Shown piece by piece: positions 16,579 to 25,852 of a DNA stretch of 64,000 bases. The DNA is from Opacimonas sp014872805 (GTDB taxonomy: Bacteria; Pseudomonadota; Gammaproteobacteria; Enterobacterales; Alteromonadaceae). Position 1 is the stretch's first letter, and each line of letters starts with the position of its first letter. The position numbers were made by a program, and so were the translations under genes. The stretch lies in the NCBI GenBank assembly GCA_014872805.1, contig WKFN01000014.1:248001-312000 (forward strand), written 5' to 3'. The notes beneath the pieces were generated by a model. It worked only from the letters and a program-made list of their open reading frames with translations. It was not told the DNA's origin and did not search any database.

Positions 16579-17909
16579 TGGGGCAGATAAGTGGAATGAA
16601 AGGCATGAGGGTGTTGTTTGTCTGTCAACGTGTGCCATACCCTCCGAACAAAGGGGAAAAGCTCAGAACGTATCATCAGATTGACTATTTGACTCAGCAT
16701 GGGGTTGACGTTGAAGTATTAGCTTTAGCGGAATCTCAATCCGATGAGCAAGATTGTGCGGCGTTAGCGCAACATGTGTCTCGGGCAAAATGCGTTAAGT
16801 TGCCTCATAAATATCTGCGTTATCTCACTGCGTTGACACAAGATCGTGCCATCAGTGAAATGTATTTTTATTCTGACCAGATGCAAGCAATCTTCAATGA
16901 ATGGGTGTCAACAACTCAGTATGAGGCGGTGATATTGACTGCTTCGAGTTTGTATCGCTACGCCCAGTATGGAGGGTTATTGCAGGAGTGGATGCCTCAA
17001 GTGGGAGGAGTTAAGACGCCCAACCAACCAAAGCGTATCCTATTTGATTTTATGGACGTGGACTCAGACAAATGGTCTCAGTACGCAGCGTCTGCGTCAT
17101 GGCCAATGTCTTGGGTGTATCGAAGAGAGTCCAAAAAGGTGGCTGAACTTGAACGACAAGCGGTCACGGGTGCAGACAAGGTGTTTTTGATCGCAGAAAA
17201 AGAACGTGAGCTCTTTGTGTCTTTGCATGGTTCTAATCATGTAGAAATGGGGCTTAAGAAAGTACTCGGTGAACGGGTCGAAGTATTGGGCAATGGCATT
17301 GATCAGAAGGTCTTTTTTCCAGCACCCAAAGTACGCACAAGTGAACCCTCACTGACACGATTCTTATTTGTCGGGGTGATGGACTATAAGCCGAATGTAG
17401 AGGCCATGTTGTGGTTTGTCGAATACGTTTGGCCGTCTATCAAAATGCATTACCCCAAAGCCAACTTATCCATTGTAGGAATGGATCCTGTTAAGGAGAT
17501 AAAAAAGCTCGATACAAGACATGATATACAGGTCACGGGTCGTGTTGACGATGTGGTACCGTATTTTCATCAGGCAGATGTGTTTGTGGCGCCATTTCAA
17601 ATTGCGCGTGGCGTACAAAATAAGATCCTACAAGCTATGGCATGTGGTCTTCCTGTGCTGGGTTCGAGTCTCGGGTTTGAGGGGATTGAGATGACCCATG
17701 GGCAAGAAGGTTTTGTATGCGATGATGTAAGTGATTACTTGTCATCTTTATTAGATTTGCAAAAGAATATGATGTATCAGGACGTAGTCACTCAAGCTGA
17801 GCGATTGATAGACGCACGGTATTCTTGGACTGGACAATTGCAAGCATTGGCAGAGCAGCTGTCAACTGAGCAACAGGATGACAATTACATCAAACAGGTG
17901 TGTGCATGA
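16578..17909 (+). CDS. PEP-CTERM/XrtA-associated glycosyltransferase (stp1-like, GT4)
   Basis: Cytosolic glycosyltransferase expected to add a sugar to the lipid-linked repeat. The 443 residues show the exosortase-linked subfamily opening VCQRVPYPPNKGEKLR (about residues 16-31), a Rossmann-type N-domain, and a C-terminal GT4 nucleotide-sugar domain with RFLFVGVMDYKPNVEA and VFVAPFQIARGVQNKILQAMACGLPV. AGGAGG lies 7 bases before the ATG at 16578; the ATG at 16608 is an alternative start closer to the usual family N-terminus. Overlaps of 1 and 4 bp with its neighbours indicate coupled translation. The donor sugar is unknown. Confidence 0.87.
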   Translation: MGQISGMKGMRVLFVCQRVPYPPNKGEKLRTYHQIDYLTQHGVDVEVLALAESQSDEQDCAALAQHVSRAKCVKLPHKYLRYLTALTQDRAISEMYFYSDQMQAIFNEWVSTTQYEAVILTASSLYRYAQYGGLLQEWMPQVGGVKTPNQPKRILFDFMDVDSDKWSQYAASASWPMSWVYRRESKKVAELERQAVTGADKVFLIAEKERELFVSLHGSNHVEMGLKKVLGERVEVLGNGIDQKVFFPAPKVRTSEPSLTRFLFVGVMDYKPNVEAMLWFVEYVWPSIKMHYPKANLSIVGMDPVKEIKKLDTRHDIQVTGRVDDVVPYFHQADVFVAPFQIARGVQNKILQAMACGLPVLGSSLGFEGIEMTHGQEGFVCDDVSDYLSSLLDLQKNMMYQDVVTQAERLIDARYSWTGQLQALAEQLSTEQQDDNYIKQVCA

Positions 17910-18511
17910 AACGGTTGTTTTTTTTGATCATATCTTTTCTGCAGCTACCGATAATACTTTTATATAGGTTGGTCAGTGTCGCGGTTGGTCAAAGTAGCCG
18001 AGACAGTGTGTTTCAAAGTTTCATGCAATTTTTGTCTCTGGCACCTGGGAAGATAGGCAGCTATCAGCGCAATGCCTTTGCACACTGGGTGGTTAACGAC
18101 TGGCATTGGAACAGTTATATTGGCTTTGGGGCATTGTTCTCACATACCGATACTGCAATTGGTGAGGGGGTCTATATTGGACCTCAGTGCAACATCGGCA
18201 AATGCACTATTGGTCGGGATACTATGCTTGGCAGTGGCGTCCATATCCTAAGTGGGAAGAAACAGCATTCGTTTGCCCGTGCAGACATTCCGATGCGTGA
18301 CCAAGGCGGTGTGTTTGAAAAAATCACCATTGGTGAGAACTGCTGGATTGGTAATGGTGCAATAGTGATGGCGTCAGTTGGCGCTGGCTCAGTTGTGGCG
18401 GCTGGTGCTGTGGTCGTGAATGATGTGCCACATGGTGTCATTGTTGGCGGGAATCCAGCAAAAGTGATTAAAACCATCAAGGAGGAAACCCATGCAACTC
18501 ATAATGAGTAA
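17906..18511 (+). CDS. WcaF-like hexapeptide acyltransferase
   Basis: Predicted O-acetyltransferase acting on a polysaccharide or its precursor sugar. About 201 residues: a hydrophobic N-terminal stretch (residues 2-28) then a left-handed beta-helix built of hexapeptide repeats, for example IGEGVYIGPQCNIGKCTIG and, later, ITIGENCWIGNGAIV, ending in GVIVGGNPAKVIK, typical of acetyl-CoA-dependent enzymes with the catalytic His in the HSFARAD region. The ATG at 17906 overlaps the previous stop (ATGA) and has AGG at good spacing; an upstream in-frame GTG at 17900 is less likely. The acyl group and acceptor are not determined. Confidence 0.82.
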   Translation: MKRLFFLIISFLQLPIILLYRLVSVAVGQSSRDSVFQSFMQFLSLAPGKIGSYQRNAFAHWVVNDWHWNSYIGFGALFSHTDTAIGEGVYIGPQCNIGKCTIGRDTMLGSGVHILSGKKQHSFARADIPMRDQGGVFEKITIGENCWIGNGAIVMASVGAGSVVAAGAVVVNDVPHGVIVGGNPAKVIKTIKEETHATHNE

Positions 18512-19742
18512 GTTATTGCAAGGGATGATATTTGGGATTGGCGCGCTCATAGTCATGGGCGGCGCGGGTATCGTGGGTGTGACTCAGTTCACCAACTACA
18601 ATCTAAAAGACATACTCTACAAAATTCAAGAAAAAACCGGCACCGCCACGGTTGTTGAGCCGTTTGCCGAGCCTGTGTCAGTCATTAAGGATTTTAGCAA
18701 AACCCCACGTTTAACGGTTTCCCCTGATATGAAGGTACGTTACGCCTCCAATGTCCAAGAGCTCAATGAGGCGCTTGCCGATGCCAACAAGACTGGAAAC
18801 ACCGTTATTTACCTATTGGATGGGGTATATAACATCGGAAGGACACTGAATATTAACAGTGAAAACATCACCATGATGTCAGTATCGGGCAACCCTTATG
18901 AAACGGTGATTATGGGAAGTGGGCATGATAGCGGGATTGGAAATCTGATAAGGGTCAATCGTTCTGGTTTTCGGATGGATGGGATCACCTTGACGGATGC
19001 GTCATTCCATACCGTACAAGTGGCTGGTGAATTGGATGTAGACAATGTGCATTTTAATCGCATGATTTTTCAGGATGCAAAAGAGCAGCTGTTTAAAGTA
19101 TCTCACAACTACAATAACTCTCCAGAAAAAACCAGTGATAACGGAATTGTTGAAAACTCGATATTTCAATATACCCGAGGCATAGCTTACCAATATTACT
19201 CTGGGGGCATTGATGCCATTGGTGCAACGAATTGGCAAGTGCGAAATAATGTTTTTAGAGATATATCTAGTCCATCAAGGAGGATAGCTTCATTTGCAGT
19301 TCACTTTTGGATTAACTCAAAAGACAATGTTGTAGCTGATAATCTATTTATAAATAATGATCGGCATATCGGTTTTGGCTTAAGCCATCAAAAGAAGAAT
19401 GTCAAACACAATCACTCCGGTGGTGCGATTAGAAATAACGTTATTTTGCACGCAAAGACAACTCCCTTTGCGGATACGGGGATTGCACTTGAGCAAAGCC
19501 CTAAAACTATTATTGAAAACAATTTTGTATACCTAAGGCACAGGTATCCAAGAGCCATTGAATATAGATTTCCTGAGACTACAGATGTAGTAATAAAAAA
19601 TAATCATACAAATAAGCACATTTCCTCAAGAGATGGTGGAACTGCAGAATTGGTTAAAAATAAACGTAAAGATGATGAAGAGTATTACTTATCTGTATTT
19701 TCTCAGTTAGCTGAAGACTTAAACATTAAACGTTTATATTAA
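18492..19742 (+). CDS. membrane-anchored right-handed beta-helix protein
   Basis: No specific function can be assigned. The 416-residue protein has an N-terminal membrane anchor or uncleaved signal (residues about 10-30), a linker, then from about residue 75 a parallel beta-helix recognisable by repeated short strands with Asn-rich turns (NSENITMMSV, NVHFNRMIF, NGIVENSIF, NWQVRNNVF, DNVVADNLF, IENNFVYL, DVVIKNNHT). Such folds occur in polysaccharide lyases and epimerases, so it may bind or trim the polysaccharide in the periplasm. AAGGAGG lies 6 bases before the ATG, and the gene overlaps the acyltransferase by 20 bp. Base use changes within it: the 3' two thirds are visibly AT-richer than the 5' third. 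Confidence 0.75.
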   Translation: MQLIMSKLLQGMIFGIGALIVMGGAGIVGVTQFTNYNLKDILYKIQEKTGTATVVEPFAEPVSVIKDFSKTPRLTVSPDMKVRYASNVQELNEALADANKTGNTVIYLLDGVYNIGRTLNINSENITMMSVSGNPYETVIMGSGHDSGIGNLIRVNRSGFRMDGITLTDASFHTVQVAGELDVDNVHFNRMIFQDAKEQLFKVSHNYNNSPEKTSDNGIVENSIFQYTRGIAYQYYSGGIDAIGATNWQVRNNVFRDISSPSRRIASFAVHFWINSKDNVVADNLFINNDRHIGFGLSHQKKNVKHNHSGGAIRNNVILHAKTTPFADTGIALEQSPKTIIENNFVYLRHRYPRAIEYRFPETTDVVIKNNHTNKHISSRDGGTAELVKNKRKDDEEYYLSVFSQLAEDLNIKRLY

Positions 19743-19798
19743 ACGAACCTTAATTTTTTATTTTGGTTGAATTAATACTGGATAAATTGTGAGTTAAA

Positions 19799-19885
19799 AT
19801 GGATATTGAAGGGCTAGGAAAGCTAATTATGGTTTTTGCACTTGTAATCGTTGTATTTTATTACAGTGACCTCGACAGTAAATAA
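19799..19885 (+). CDS. 28-residue single-helix membrane microprotein (hypothetical)
   Basis: A short frame of 28 codons from the ATG at 19799 to the TAA at 19885, ending three bases before the O-ligase start. The product begins MDIEGLGKLI, continues with an uninterrupted hydrophobic helix of about 13 residues (MVFALVIVVFYY region, residues 11-22) and ends SDLDSK, a layout fitting an inner-membrane single-pass peptide. A weak GTGAG precedes the ATG. The next gene has no good ribosome-binding site of its own, which fits coupling to this frame. I do not recognise a family. It could be a leader that only serves translation of the O-ligase. Confidence 0.5.
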   Translation: MDIEGLGKLIMVFALVIVVFYYSDLDSK

Positions 19886-19888
19886 ATA

Positions 19889-21214
19889 ATGATTTCTGAT
19901 TTATTTACATTAATCATTATCTCTACGTTTATATGGAAGGGAGCCACAAAACCAGACCTAATGATGTGTCTGTTAGTTTGGATTAATGCTTACAAACCAC
20001 AAGAGACATCTTTTGGCTTTCTAGCTGGGCAGCCATTATCCATGTATTTAACACTCTACTTTTTTGTGGTTTTTGTTTTCAATTGGAAAAAAATAAGAAT
20101 TCCACGCGCACCTATGTATCATTTCCTAGCACTTGGTTTCATGCTGATAATTAGTTTATCAACATATTTTGCTCAATTTCCGCACCTTGCAATTTTAAAA
20201 TATGATGTTGCTATAAAAACTCTGATAATTACTTATTTAATTCCTTTTGTTATTTATAACAAAAAGCAGATAGAAGCCTTCGTATGGACTGCAATAATTT
20301 CTCTTGGGACATTTGCTTTCTTTGGTGGTGTCAAATCTCTACTTGGTGGAGGTGGCTATGGTGTCGCTTTAATAAGTGGAGGGAGTATGTGGACGGAGGG
20401 GAGTATTCTGACTAATCAAATGATTAGTTTAATTCCTATATGCCTCTATCTTTACAAGTCTTCAGAAATAGCTAGAGATAAGTTAATCTTTAAATGGCTT
20501 GCATTAGGATATGCATTTTGTGCAGTCTTGATAATGATTGGTACACAAGCGCGTTCTGGACTTGTGTGCTTGGTAATCTTAGCATTGGCTGGCTGGTATT
20601 TCTCAAAAAGCAAATTTAAAGTTGGTTTGGTACTCGCAATGCTCCCATTTATGCTATTGCCATTGGCGCCAGATGCATGGTTTGAGAGAATGAGTACCAT
20701 CCAAAGTAAGGATGTGGTCAAAGGCGAAGCGTCGGCTATGGGGCGAGTGATGGTATGGCGCTGGACGGTAGATTATGTATCAGATAGACCCTTTTTGGGT
20801 GGAGGATTTAACTCGTATTTAGCCAATAGTGGGTTGTTACAAAGTTACGCCAAAGAAGGGGAGGTCATTATCCAAACCAGAGGCTTTAAAGCATTTCATA
20901 ATATTATTTTTGAAGTCTTAGGTGAGCACGGTTACCTTGGCTTAATATGGTATCTGGGGATGTTGAACTACATATTTTTTTGCAATTACAAAAGAAGAAA
21001 TAGTGATGAAGTCTGGATAAGAAACTTATCAAGAGCAATGATGGTATCAATGCTTGTATATTGCGCGGGTGGTATGTTCGTAAATTACTCTATGTACCCG
21101 TGGTTATATTTCTTATTTGGTATTACGGCTTCATTAAACGTGTTACATGTCTCACACAAAGAGCCAGCTGAAGACAATCAAAGTACTATCAAAGCAAGGG
21201 TATATCCAGTATGA
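19889..21214 (+). CDS. exosortase A-associated O-antigen ligase-like membrane protein
   Basis: Polytopic inner-membrane protein of the Wzy/WaaL class, 441 residues, with about ten to twelve hydrophobic helices and a large periplasmic loop (about residues 255-320, VKGEASAMGRVMVWRWTV onward) containing conserved Arg and the HNIIFEVLGEHG segment. The subfamily linked to exosortase A (TIGR03097-like) is thought to join glycan to protein or to polymerise repeats; which of these it does here is not decided. A 28-codon frame ends 3 bp upstream, and the stop overlaps the next GT gene by 4 bp. The gene is AT-rich compared with the conserved core genes at its 5' side. Confidence 0.82.
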   Translation: MISDLFTLIIISTFIWKGATKPDLMMCLLVWINAYKPQETSFGFLAGQPLSMYLTLYFFVVFVFNWKKIRIPRAPMYHFLALGFMLIISLSTYFAQFPHLAILKYDVAIKTLIITYLIPFVIYNKKQIEAFVWTAIISLGTFAFFGGVKSLLGGGGYGVALISGGSMWTEGSILTNQMISLIPICLYLYKSSEIARDKLIFKWLALGYAFCAVLIMIGTQARSGLVCLVILALAGWYFSKSKFKVGLVLAMLPFMLLPLAPDAWFERMSTIQSKDVVKGEASAMGRVMVWRWTVDYVSDRPFLGGGFNSYLANSGLLQSYAKEGEVIIQTRGFKAFHNIIFEVLGEHGYLGLIWYLGMLNYIFFCNYKRRNSDEVWIRNLSRAMMVSMLVYCAGGMFVNYSMYPWLYFLFGITASLNVLHVSHKEPAEDNQSTIKARVYPV

Positions 21215-22386
21215 AAATTGGGATAGATGCTCGCAGCGTTTGCATGTTGCAACGAGGCATGCCAGTTTATGCATGGAACCTTCTGATTAGACTGCCTCAA
21301 CAATTGCCTGCTTGTGAGTTTTACTTCTTTATCAATACTCAGTTTGAGCACAATCTTCCTAAAGAAGAATACCAAGCGAAACTCGAACTGCTTTGCACAC
21401 ATAACAATGTAAATATCATTGATATCAAAGATGATGCATATATGTATTGGGAGCAATGGTTACTGTATAAAGCGTGTAAAACGTATCAAATTGACCTACT
21501 CCATATGCCTGCGAATAGGATCTGTTTATTGTACGCCAACAAACAGATTGTCACATTACATGACACAATTGAGTGGGACAACCTTAGTCTGGGTGATGTG
21601 TTAAAGGTTGATAAGAACATCAAGCATATATTATATGCAATGAGAACGTATTTATACACATTGGTTCAATACACAGTTGGTGTGCGGTTGGTAAAAAAAA
21701 TAGTCACCATATCCAAGTACGCTCAATCTATGATATTCAATACGTTATCGATTAACCCTTGTGATTTGAATTATATTTACCATGGGATACCAGATGCATT
21801 TCGTAAGGTTGAATGTATTCCATTGGAACAAAGACGTGGCGTACTAATGTTAGGCGGTGCGAGCCCACATAAAAATCCTTACAACACATTAAAGTCATAT
21901 GCGCAATTACCTTCTACAGTAAAAGAACAAAATCCGCTGTCTATTATTGGCATTGCCCCACAATCACTTTCGCAGTTTGACGCCTGGATATCAGAGTTAT
22001 CTATCAAAGAATATGTATCGCTGCAATCTTGGGTCGATGAGACAGAGCTAGTGAAAGCATTTCAATACAGTAAAGTGTTTTTGTTCGCATCGAAAGAAGA
22101 AGGGTTTGGCTTCCCACAAATCCAAGCAATGAGTACTGGAACGCCTGTTTTAATTTCGACATGTCCGGTGTTAATGGAAATTTCAGAAGGATTGATGCCT
22201 TGCGCAGAGTGGAATGACACTCAAGGATTATCAATCCATCTGAGTGAAATGTTAACTAATAAATCACATCTTCAGGCACTGTCAAAATTGGCTTTGGAAT
22301 TGTCAACCAAATTTACATGGGAGCACTCAGTTTCTCAAGTTGTGGACATCTATCAAGAGGTATTAGAACCAAATGTTTCTTCGTAA
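21211..22386 (+). CDS. glycosyltransferase family 4
   Basis: Cytosolic sugar transferase with a GT-B fold, 391 residues. The opening MKIGIDARSV is common in GT4 enzymes. The C-terminal domain carries VLMLGGASPHKNPYNTLK (phosphate-binding region), and SKEEGFGFPQIQAMSTGTPVLI near residues 294-315 is the donor-site motif. It overlaps the O-ligase by 4 bp and the pyruvyltransferase gene by 14 bp. Donor and linkage cannot be predicted. The codon choice is AT-rich (many AAA, ATA, TTA), as in the neighbouring genes up to 24926. Confidence 0.85.
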   Translation: MKIGIDARSVCMLQRGMPVYAWNLLIRLPQQLPACEFYFFINTQFEHNLPKEEYQAKLELLCTHNNVNIIDIKDDAYMYWEQWLLYKACKTYQIDLLHMPANRICLLYANKQIVTLHDTIEWDNLSLGDVLKVDKNIKHILYAMRTYLYTLVQYTVGVRLVKKIVTISKYAQSMIFNTLSINPCDLNYIYHGIPDAFRKVECIPLEQRRGVLMLGGASPHKNPYNTLKSYAQLPSTVKEQNPLSIIGIAPQSLSQFDAWISELSIKEYVSLQSWVDETELVKAFQYSKVFLFASKEEGFGFPQIQAMSTGTPVLISTCPVLMEISEGLMPCAEWNDTQGLSIHLSEMLTNKSHLQALSKLALELSTKFTWEHSVSQVVDIYQEVLEPNVSS

Positions 22387-23467
22387 ACTGCGTCTAGCCA
22401 TGCGCTGGCGCTATGAGCTGTACTTTTCTGAATACATAGATTTATTCGGCAGTATTTCATACTTTGTAAAGTACTTAGTGGACTTTTATAAATTACGAAA
22501 TCAAAAAGTTGTCTATGTTTATGCGAACAAAAGAAATATTGGTGATTATATTTCACATCTTGGAGTTAAGCATATTGTTGATATAAAAGGAGCCAGCATT
22601 ATTTGCTCTCCAGTAGGCCAGTTTTGGTATACAAGACAACTGCGGTACCTGCGTCAACACAATCCATCCTGTCACTTAGTCATTGGTGGAGGCGGGTTGT
22701 TCCAAGGTGTATTTGAGAATTTTTGGCAAGAACTTACTCATTCCGAGCTGAGCTTTAGCATTGTTGGAGTGGGTGTAAATGTTTTGGAGGGGCGCAGAGA
22801 ACTTTCTAATGAATTATTTAAAAAAGTAGTAGATACAGCAACCATCATTGCAGTGAGAGATGGATTAACTGCTGGTTATGTTAAATCGCATACCCATACC
22901 AGTAAGCCTATCTTGGTACATTGCTGCCCATCATTAAATTATCTTACCCATCTGTTACTTAAAAAAGAAGAACAAGTGAAATACCTATTACACATGGTGC
23001 ACCCTTCTGATATTAGACTTTCAGGCATTGATATCCATGAATTAAGAGAGATAGTAAAGCAAGTCGCGTTAAGTAAAAATCTTGTCTATAAAGAGTTTAC
23101 CAATATGGATAAAGAACATCGCAAAGGCGTTCAGTTAGTACATGATGCTGCATGTGTTGTGACGACTCGACTACATGGTGCGATTATGAGTTACGCATTT
23201 GGCGTAACGGCGGCTTGCATTGTTTGTGATAAAAAAATGGAAGGGTTTCTCGCCACTCACCTAGCCGTAAAAGGTATTTCATCTAAAGAGATAACAAACG
23301 GTAATGGTTTCAATATTCTGAAATCAGAGCTGAGTCAAGCAGAACAACAACAGCGTAAGGTAACAGAGTCGCAACTATTAAAAAATGACCAACTAGGGAA
23401 CGTCATTCAGCAACATTTACTATCTTGCGGCGAAGGGAATCAGGCACTGTATGTCAATCACCAATAA
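22373..23467 (+). CDS. polysaccharide pyruvyl transferase family protein
   Basis: Predicted to attach a pyruvate ketal to a sugar of the repeat unit with phosphoenolpyruvate, giving negative charge. The 364-residue protein has the family's NIGDYISHLG segment (near residues 57-66), LVIGGGGLFQG (about 102-112) and VVTTRLHGAIMSYAFGV (about 262-278), in the normal order. Some members are actually glycosyltransferase-like or of unknown activity, so the pyruvyl assignment is inferred from family only. It overlaps both neighbours (14 and 17 bp). A second member of the family is at 25849-26790. Confidence 0.8.
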   Translation: MFLRKLRLAMRWRYELYFSEYIDLFGSISYFVKYLVDFYKLRNQKVVYVYANKRNIGDYISHLGVKHIVDIKGASIICSPVGQFWYTRQLRYLRQHNPSCHLVIGGGGLFQGVFENFWQELTHSELSFSIVGVGVNVLEGRRELSNELFKKVVDTATIIAVRDGLTAGYVKSHTHTSKPILVHCCPSLNYLTHLLLKKEEQVKYLLHMVHPSDIRLSGIDIHELREIVKQVALSKNLVYKEFTNMDKEHRKGVQLVHDAACVVTTRLHGAIMSYAFGVTAACIVCDKKMEGFLATHLAVKGISSKEITNGNGFNILKSELSQAEQQQRKVTESQLLKNDQLGNVIQQHLLSCGEGNQALYVNHQ

Positions 23468-24926
23468 AACCATTAATAGCTCTTTTCTTATCCTCATAAC
23501 AAGATTGATTCAACGCTCGCTTGGAATTATTAGCTTATTGGTTTTGGTAAGATTGTTAAGTCCAGAAGACTTTGGGGTGGTAGCTATTGCGTCTATGGTG
23601 GTATTTTTTTGTGATGTACTTTCTGAAACAGGTGCTCAACAATATTTGATTCAAAAAGAAACATTAGAGCGAGATGATATAAATAGTGCTTGGACGCTTA
23701 ATTTTACATTTAAGACTTCGCTTGCCATTATATTGTTTTTCGTTGCGCCATGGATTTCTATTTTTTTCGAAAATACGACATTAACATTACCCATCCAAAC
23801 ATTGTGTATCATTCTGCCGATATCAGCATTTACCAGCCCTGGTATGATACTTTTAAAAAGAGAGTTTACTTACCAGCCAATACTAAGACTATTTACTGCA
23901 GAGAAAATCGTTTCTGTTATTTTTTCCATATCGCTGACTTTCATCCTAGAGACTTATTGGGCGATGATTTTTGGCGTCATCTTTTCATTCTCGTTTAGAG
24001 CAATAGGGTCTTACTTTGTCCATGGCTACCGGCCAAGCTTTTGTATTAAACAAGTCTCAAATCAATGGCAGTTTTCAAAATGGATGTTGTTTAAAGCCAT
24101 GGTCGGATACTCTAAATCAGAAATGGACACCGTTTTTATTATGAAATTCTTTGGTTTAAGTGCATTAGGTGGATACAACTTAATGAAAAACCTGTCCATG
24201 ATCCCCGGAAGAGAGATCATACAACCACTGACTGAGCCTTTGTTAAGTGCTTTTTCAAGGAGTAGGGATGATGTGGCCAATTTTCAAACACAAATTATTA
24301 ATTCGTTGATCACTTTGTTGTTTATCACCTCACCAATCTGTTTAATGCTATTTGAGTATGACGTTGCAATCGTGAATGTATTTTTTGATGAGGAATGGTA
24401 TTCGTACGCTCCTATTTTGGGGTTTTTATCTGTGTTCATCATTAACTATACGCTAATAGGTGTGTTACAAGAGTCATTAATCGCCATTGGTAAAGTGAAA
24501 GTCATGTTTTATTATGACTTGGTGAGTTTGCTGATAACGGCTGGATTGTTAATAGTATTTTTCAATGATAGTTTGATGGAGTTCACACAAGCAAGGGTGT
24601 TAATTGCTGTCTGTTTCGTGATTGTTTTGTGTTTGATTATTAAGATGACCGTCGGTTTTTCCCTCTTAAGGTTGGTGACATTAAGTATACCGATCGTGGG
24701 TGGAGCTTATATAACAAGTTTAGTCACAAATATGTTTGTTTTTGAAATTGGCATTATCTCATTACTGATTAATCTAACGGTAAGCTCTGTCACATATCTG
24801 TTATCAACGGTGGCTATTTTTTATTTACTTCGGCCTATTTCTTTTTACAAACCCTTTAATAGTTGGGTTATCACCACCGTCGAAAACTTCATAAAGAGCC
24901 ATAAGGACAAAAGAGGTATCGCTTAA
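23451..24926 (+). CDS. polysaccharide flippase (Wzx/PST family)
   Basis: Integral inner-membrane transporter expected to flip the undecaprenyl-linked repeat from the cytosolic to the periplasmic face. The 491 residues hold about 12-14 hydrophobic helices and start with the SFLILITRLIQRSLGIISLLVLVRLL region and LSPEDFGVVAIASMVV, typical of the MOP/PST exporter superfamily. It is the last gene of the plus-strand operon and ends 17 bp from the stop of a convergent glycosyltransferase gene; no strong terminator is visible between them. AT-rich coding sequence like the previous three genes. Confidence 0.87.
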   Translation: MSITNKTINSSFLILITRLIQRSLGIISLLVLVRLLSPEDFGVVAIASMVVFFCDVLSETGAQQYLIQKETLERDDINSAWTLNFTFKTSLAIILFFVAPWISIFFENTTLTLPIQTLCIILPISAFTSPGMILLKREFTYQPILRLFTAEKIVSVIFSISLTFILETYWAMIFGVIFSFSFRAIGSYFVHGYRPSFCIKQVSNQWQFSKWMLFKAMVGYSKSEMDTVFIMKFFGLSALGGYNLMKNLSMIPGREIIQPLTEPLLSAFSRSRDDVANFQTQIINSLITLLFITSPICLMLFEYDVAIVNVFFDEEWYSYAPILGFLSVFIINYTLIGVLQESLIAIGKVKVMFYYDLVSLLITAGLLIVFFNDSLMEFTQARVLIAVCFVIVLCLIIKMTVGFSLLRLVTLSIPIVGGAYITSLVTNMFVFEIGIISLLINLTVSSVTYLLSTVAIFYLLRPISFYKPFNSWVITTVENFIKSHKDKRGIA

Positions 24927-24943
24927 AAATTCTGCATTTGGAA

Positions 24944-25852
24944 TTAGGCTTTTAAATTGAGTGCCATGTTGTAAATAACAGAAAGCGGTCTCTTGTAGGA
25001 CTTAATTTTTTTGGGATCAAATGAAATTGCTCTTAATGAGCACACCATTGCATAGCTCCAATCCTTATTGTCCTCTGCAATGTAAGAGCATATCGTATTT
25101 GAATTCGCTAGCGCAGTTCGTTTTAGTGACTTGAATTTGCTTGGTGTATTGTGAAAACTGTGTTCAATCAAACTGGAATGATATGGATAAACTTCTCTTG
25201 CATTTCTTGAGGTTGAACCTGGTGTGACTCTATATTTGGCCAGTGGCTCTGAGATATAAGAAATAGGTTCTTTTTTTGCAACATCCAACCATAGTTTCCA
25301 ATCTTCTAAAATTTTAAAGCTTTCGTCAAAATTTCCACATGCTTCAATCAGCGACTTTTCAATGATGATCGTCGACGTCGTTAAGAAGTTATCGAGGAGG
25401 AGTTTGTCAAAAATATCCCCGTCATAAAGTTGCGATAGGTCACTGCGCGTTGTATTGCCATCTTGATTATAGCCAAAATAATACGAATTACAGTACGACC
25501 AACGATGCCCATCTAATGCTTCCATTTGTTTCTCAATTTTGGAAGGGAGCCAAATATCGTCCGCATCCAAAAACGCAATGTATTTGCCCGATGCTGATTG
25601 TATACCAAGGTTTCTTGTTGCAGAGACCCCTTTATTCCCCTCTTTTTTGGTAATGATTATAGTATGTGGAAAATGTTGCTCGATGAGCGTGACTGAATCA
25701 TCATTAGAGTTGTCATCTACCACAATAACCTCAAGGTTGCTGTAAGTCTGAGAAAAAACAGAATCCAGTGTTTCTAAAATGGTATTTGCCGAGTTATAAG
25801 ATGGAATAATTACCGACACCAAAGAGGACGTATCTTGGACGTTATGACTCAC
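24944..25852 (-). CDS. glycosyltransferase family 2
   Basis: Cytosolic GT-A glycosyltransferase, about 302 residues. SVIIPSYNSANTILETLDSV opens the catalytic domain, followed by VIVVDDNSNDDS, GVSATRNLGIQ and the metal-binding FLDADDIW. The preferred start is GTG at 25852: it overlaps the previous stop (GTGA) and has GAGG 7 bases upstream. An ATG 24 bp further upstream (25876) lies inside the preceding gene and lacks such a site. It is the last gene of the eleven-gene minus-strand operon. Confidence 0.87.
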   Translation of the reverse strand: MSHNVQDTSSLVSVIIPSYNSANTILETLDSVFSQTYSNLEVIVVDDNSNDDSVTLIEQHFPHTIIITKKEGNKGVSATRNLGIQSASGKYIAFLDADDIWLPSKIEKQMEALDGHRWSYCNSYYFGYNQDGNTTRSDLSQLYDGDIFDKLLLDNFLTTSTIIIEKSLIEACGNFDESFKILEDWKLWLDVAKKEPISYISEPLAKYRVTPGSTSRNAREVYPYHSSLIEHSFHNTPSKFKSLKRTALANSNTICSYIAEDNKDWSYAMVCSLRAISFDPKKIKSYKRPLSVIYNMALNLKA

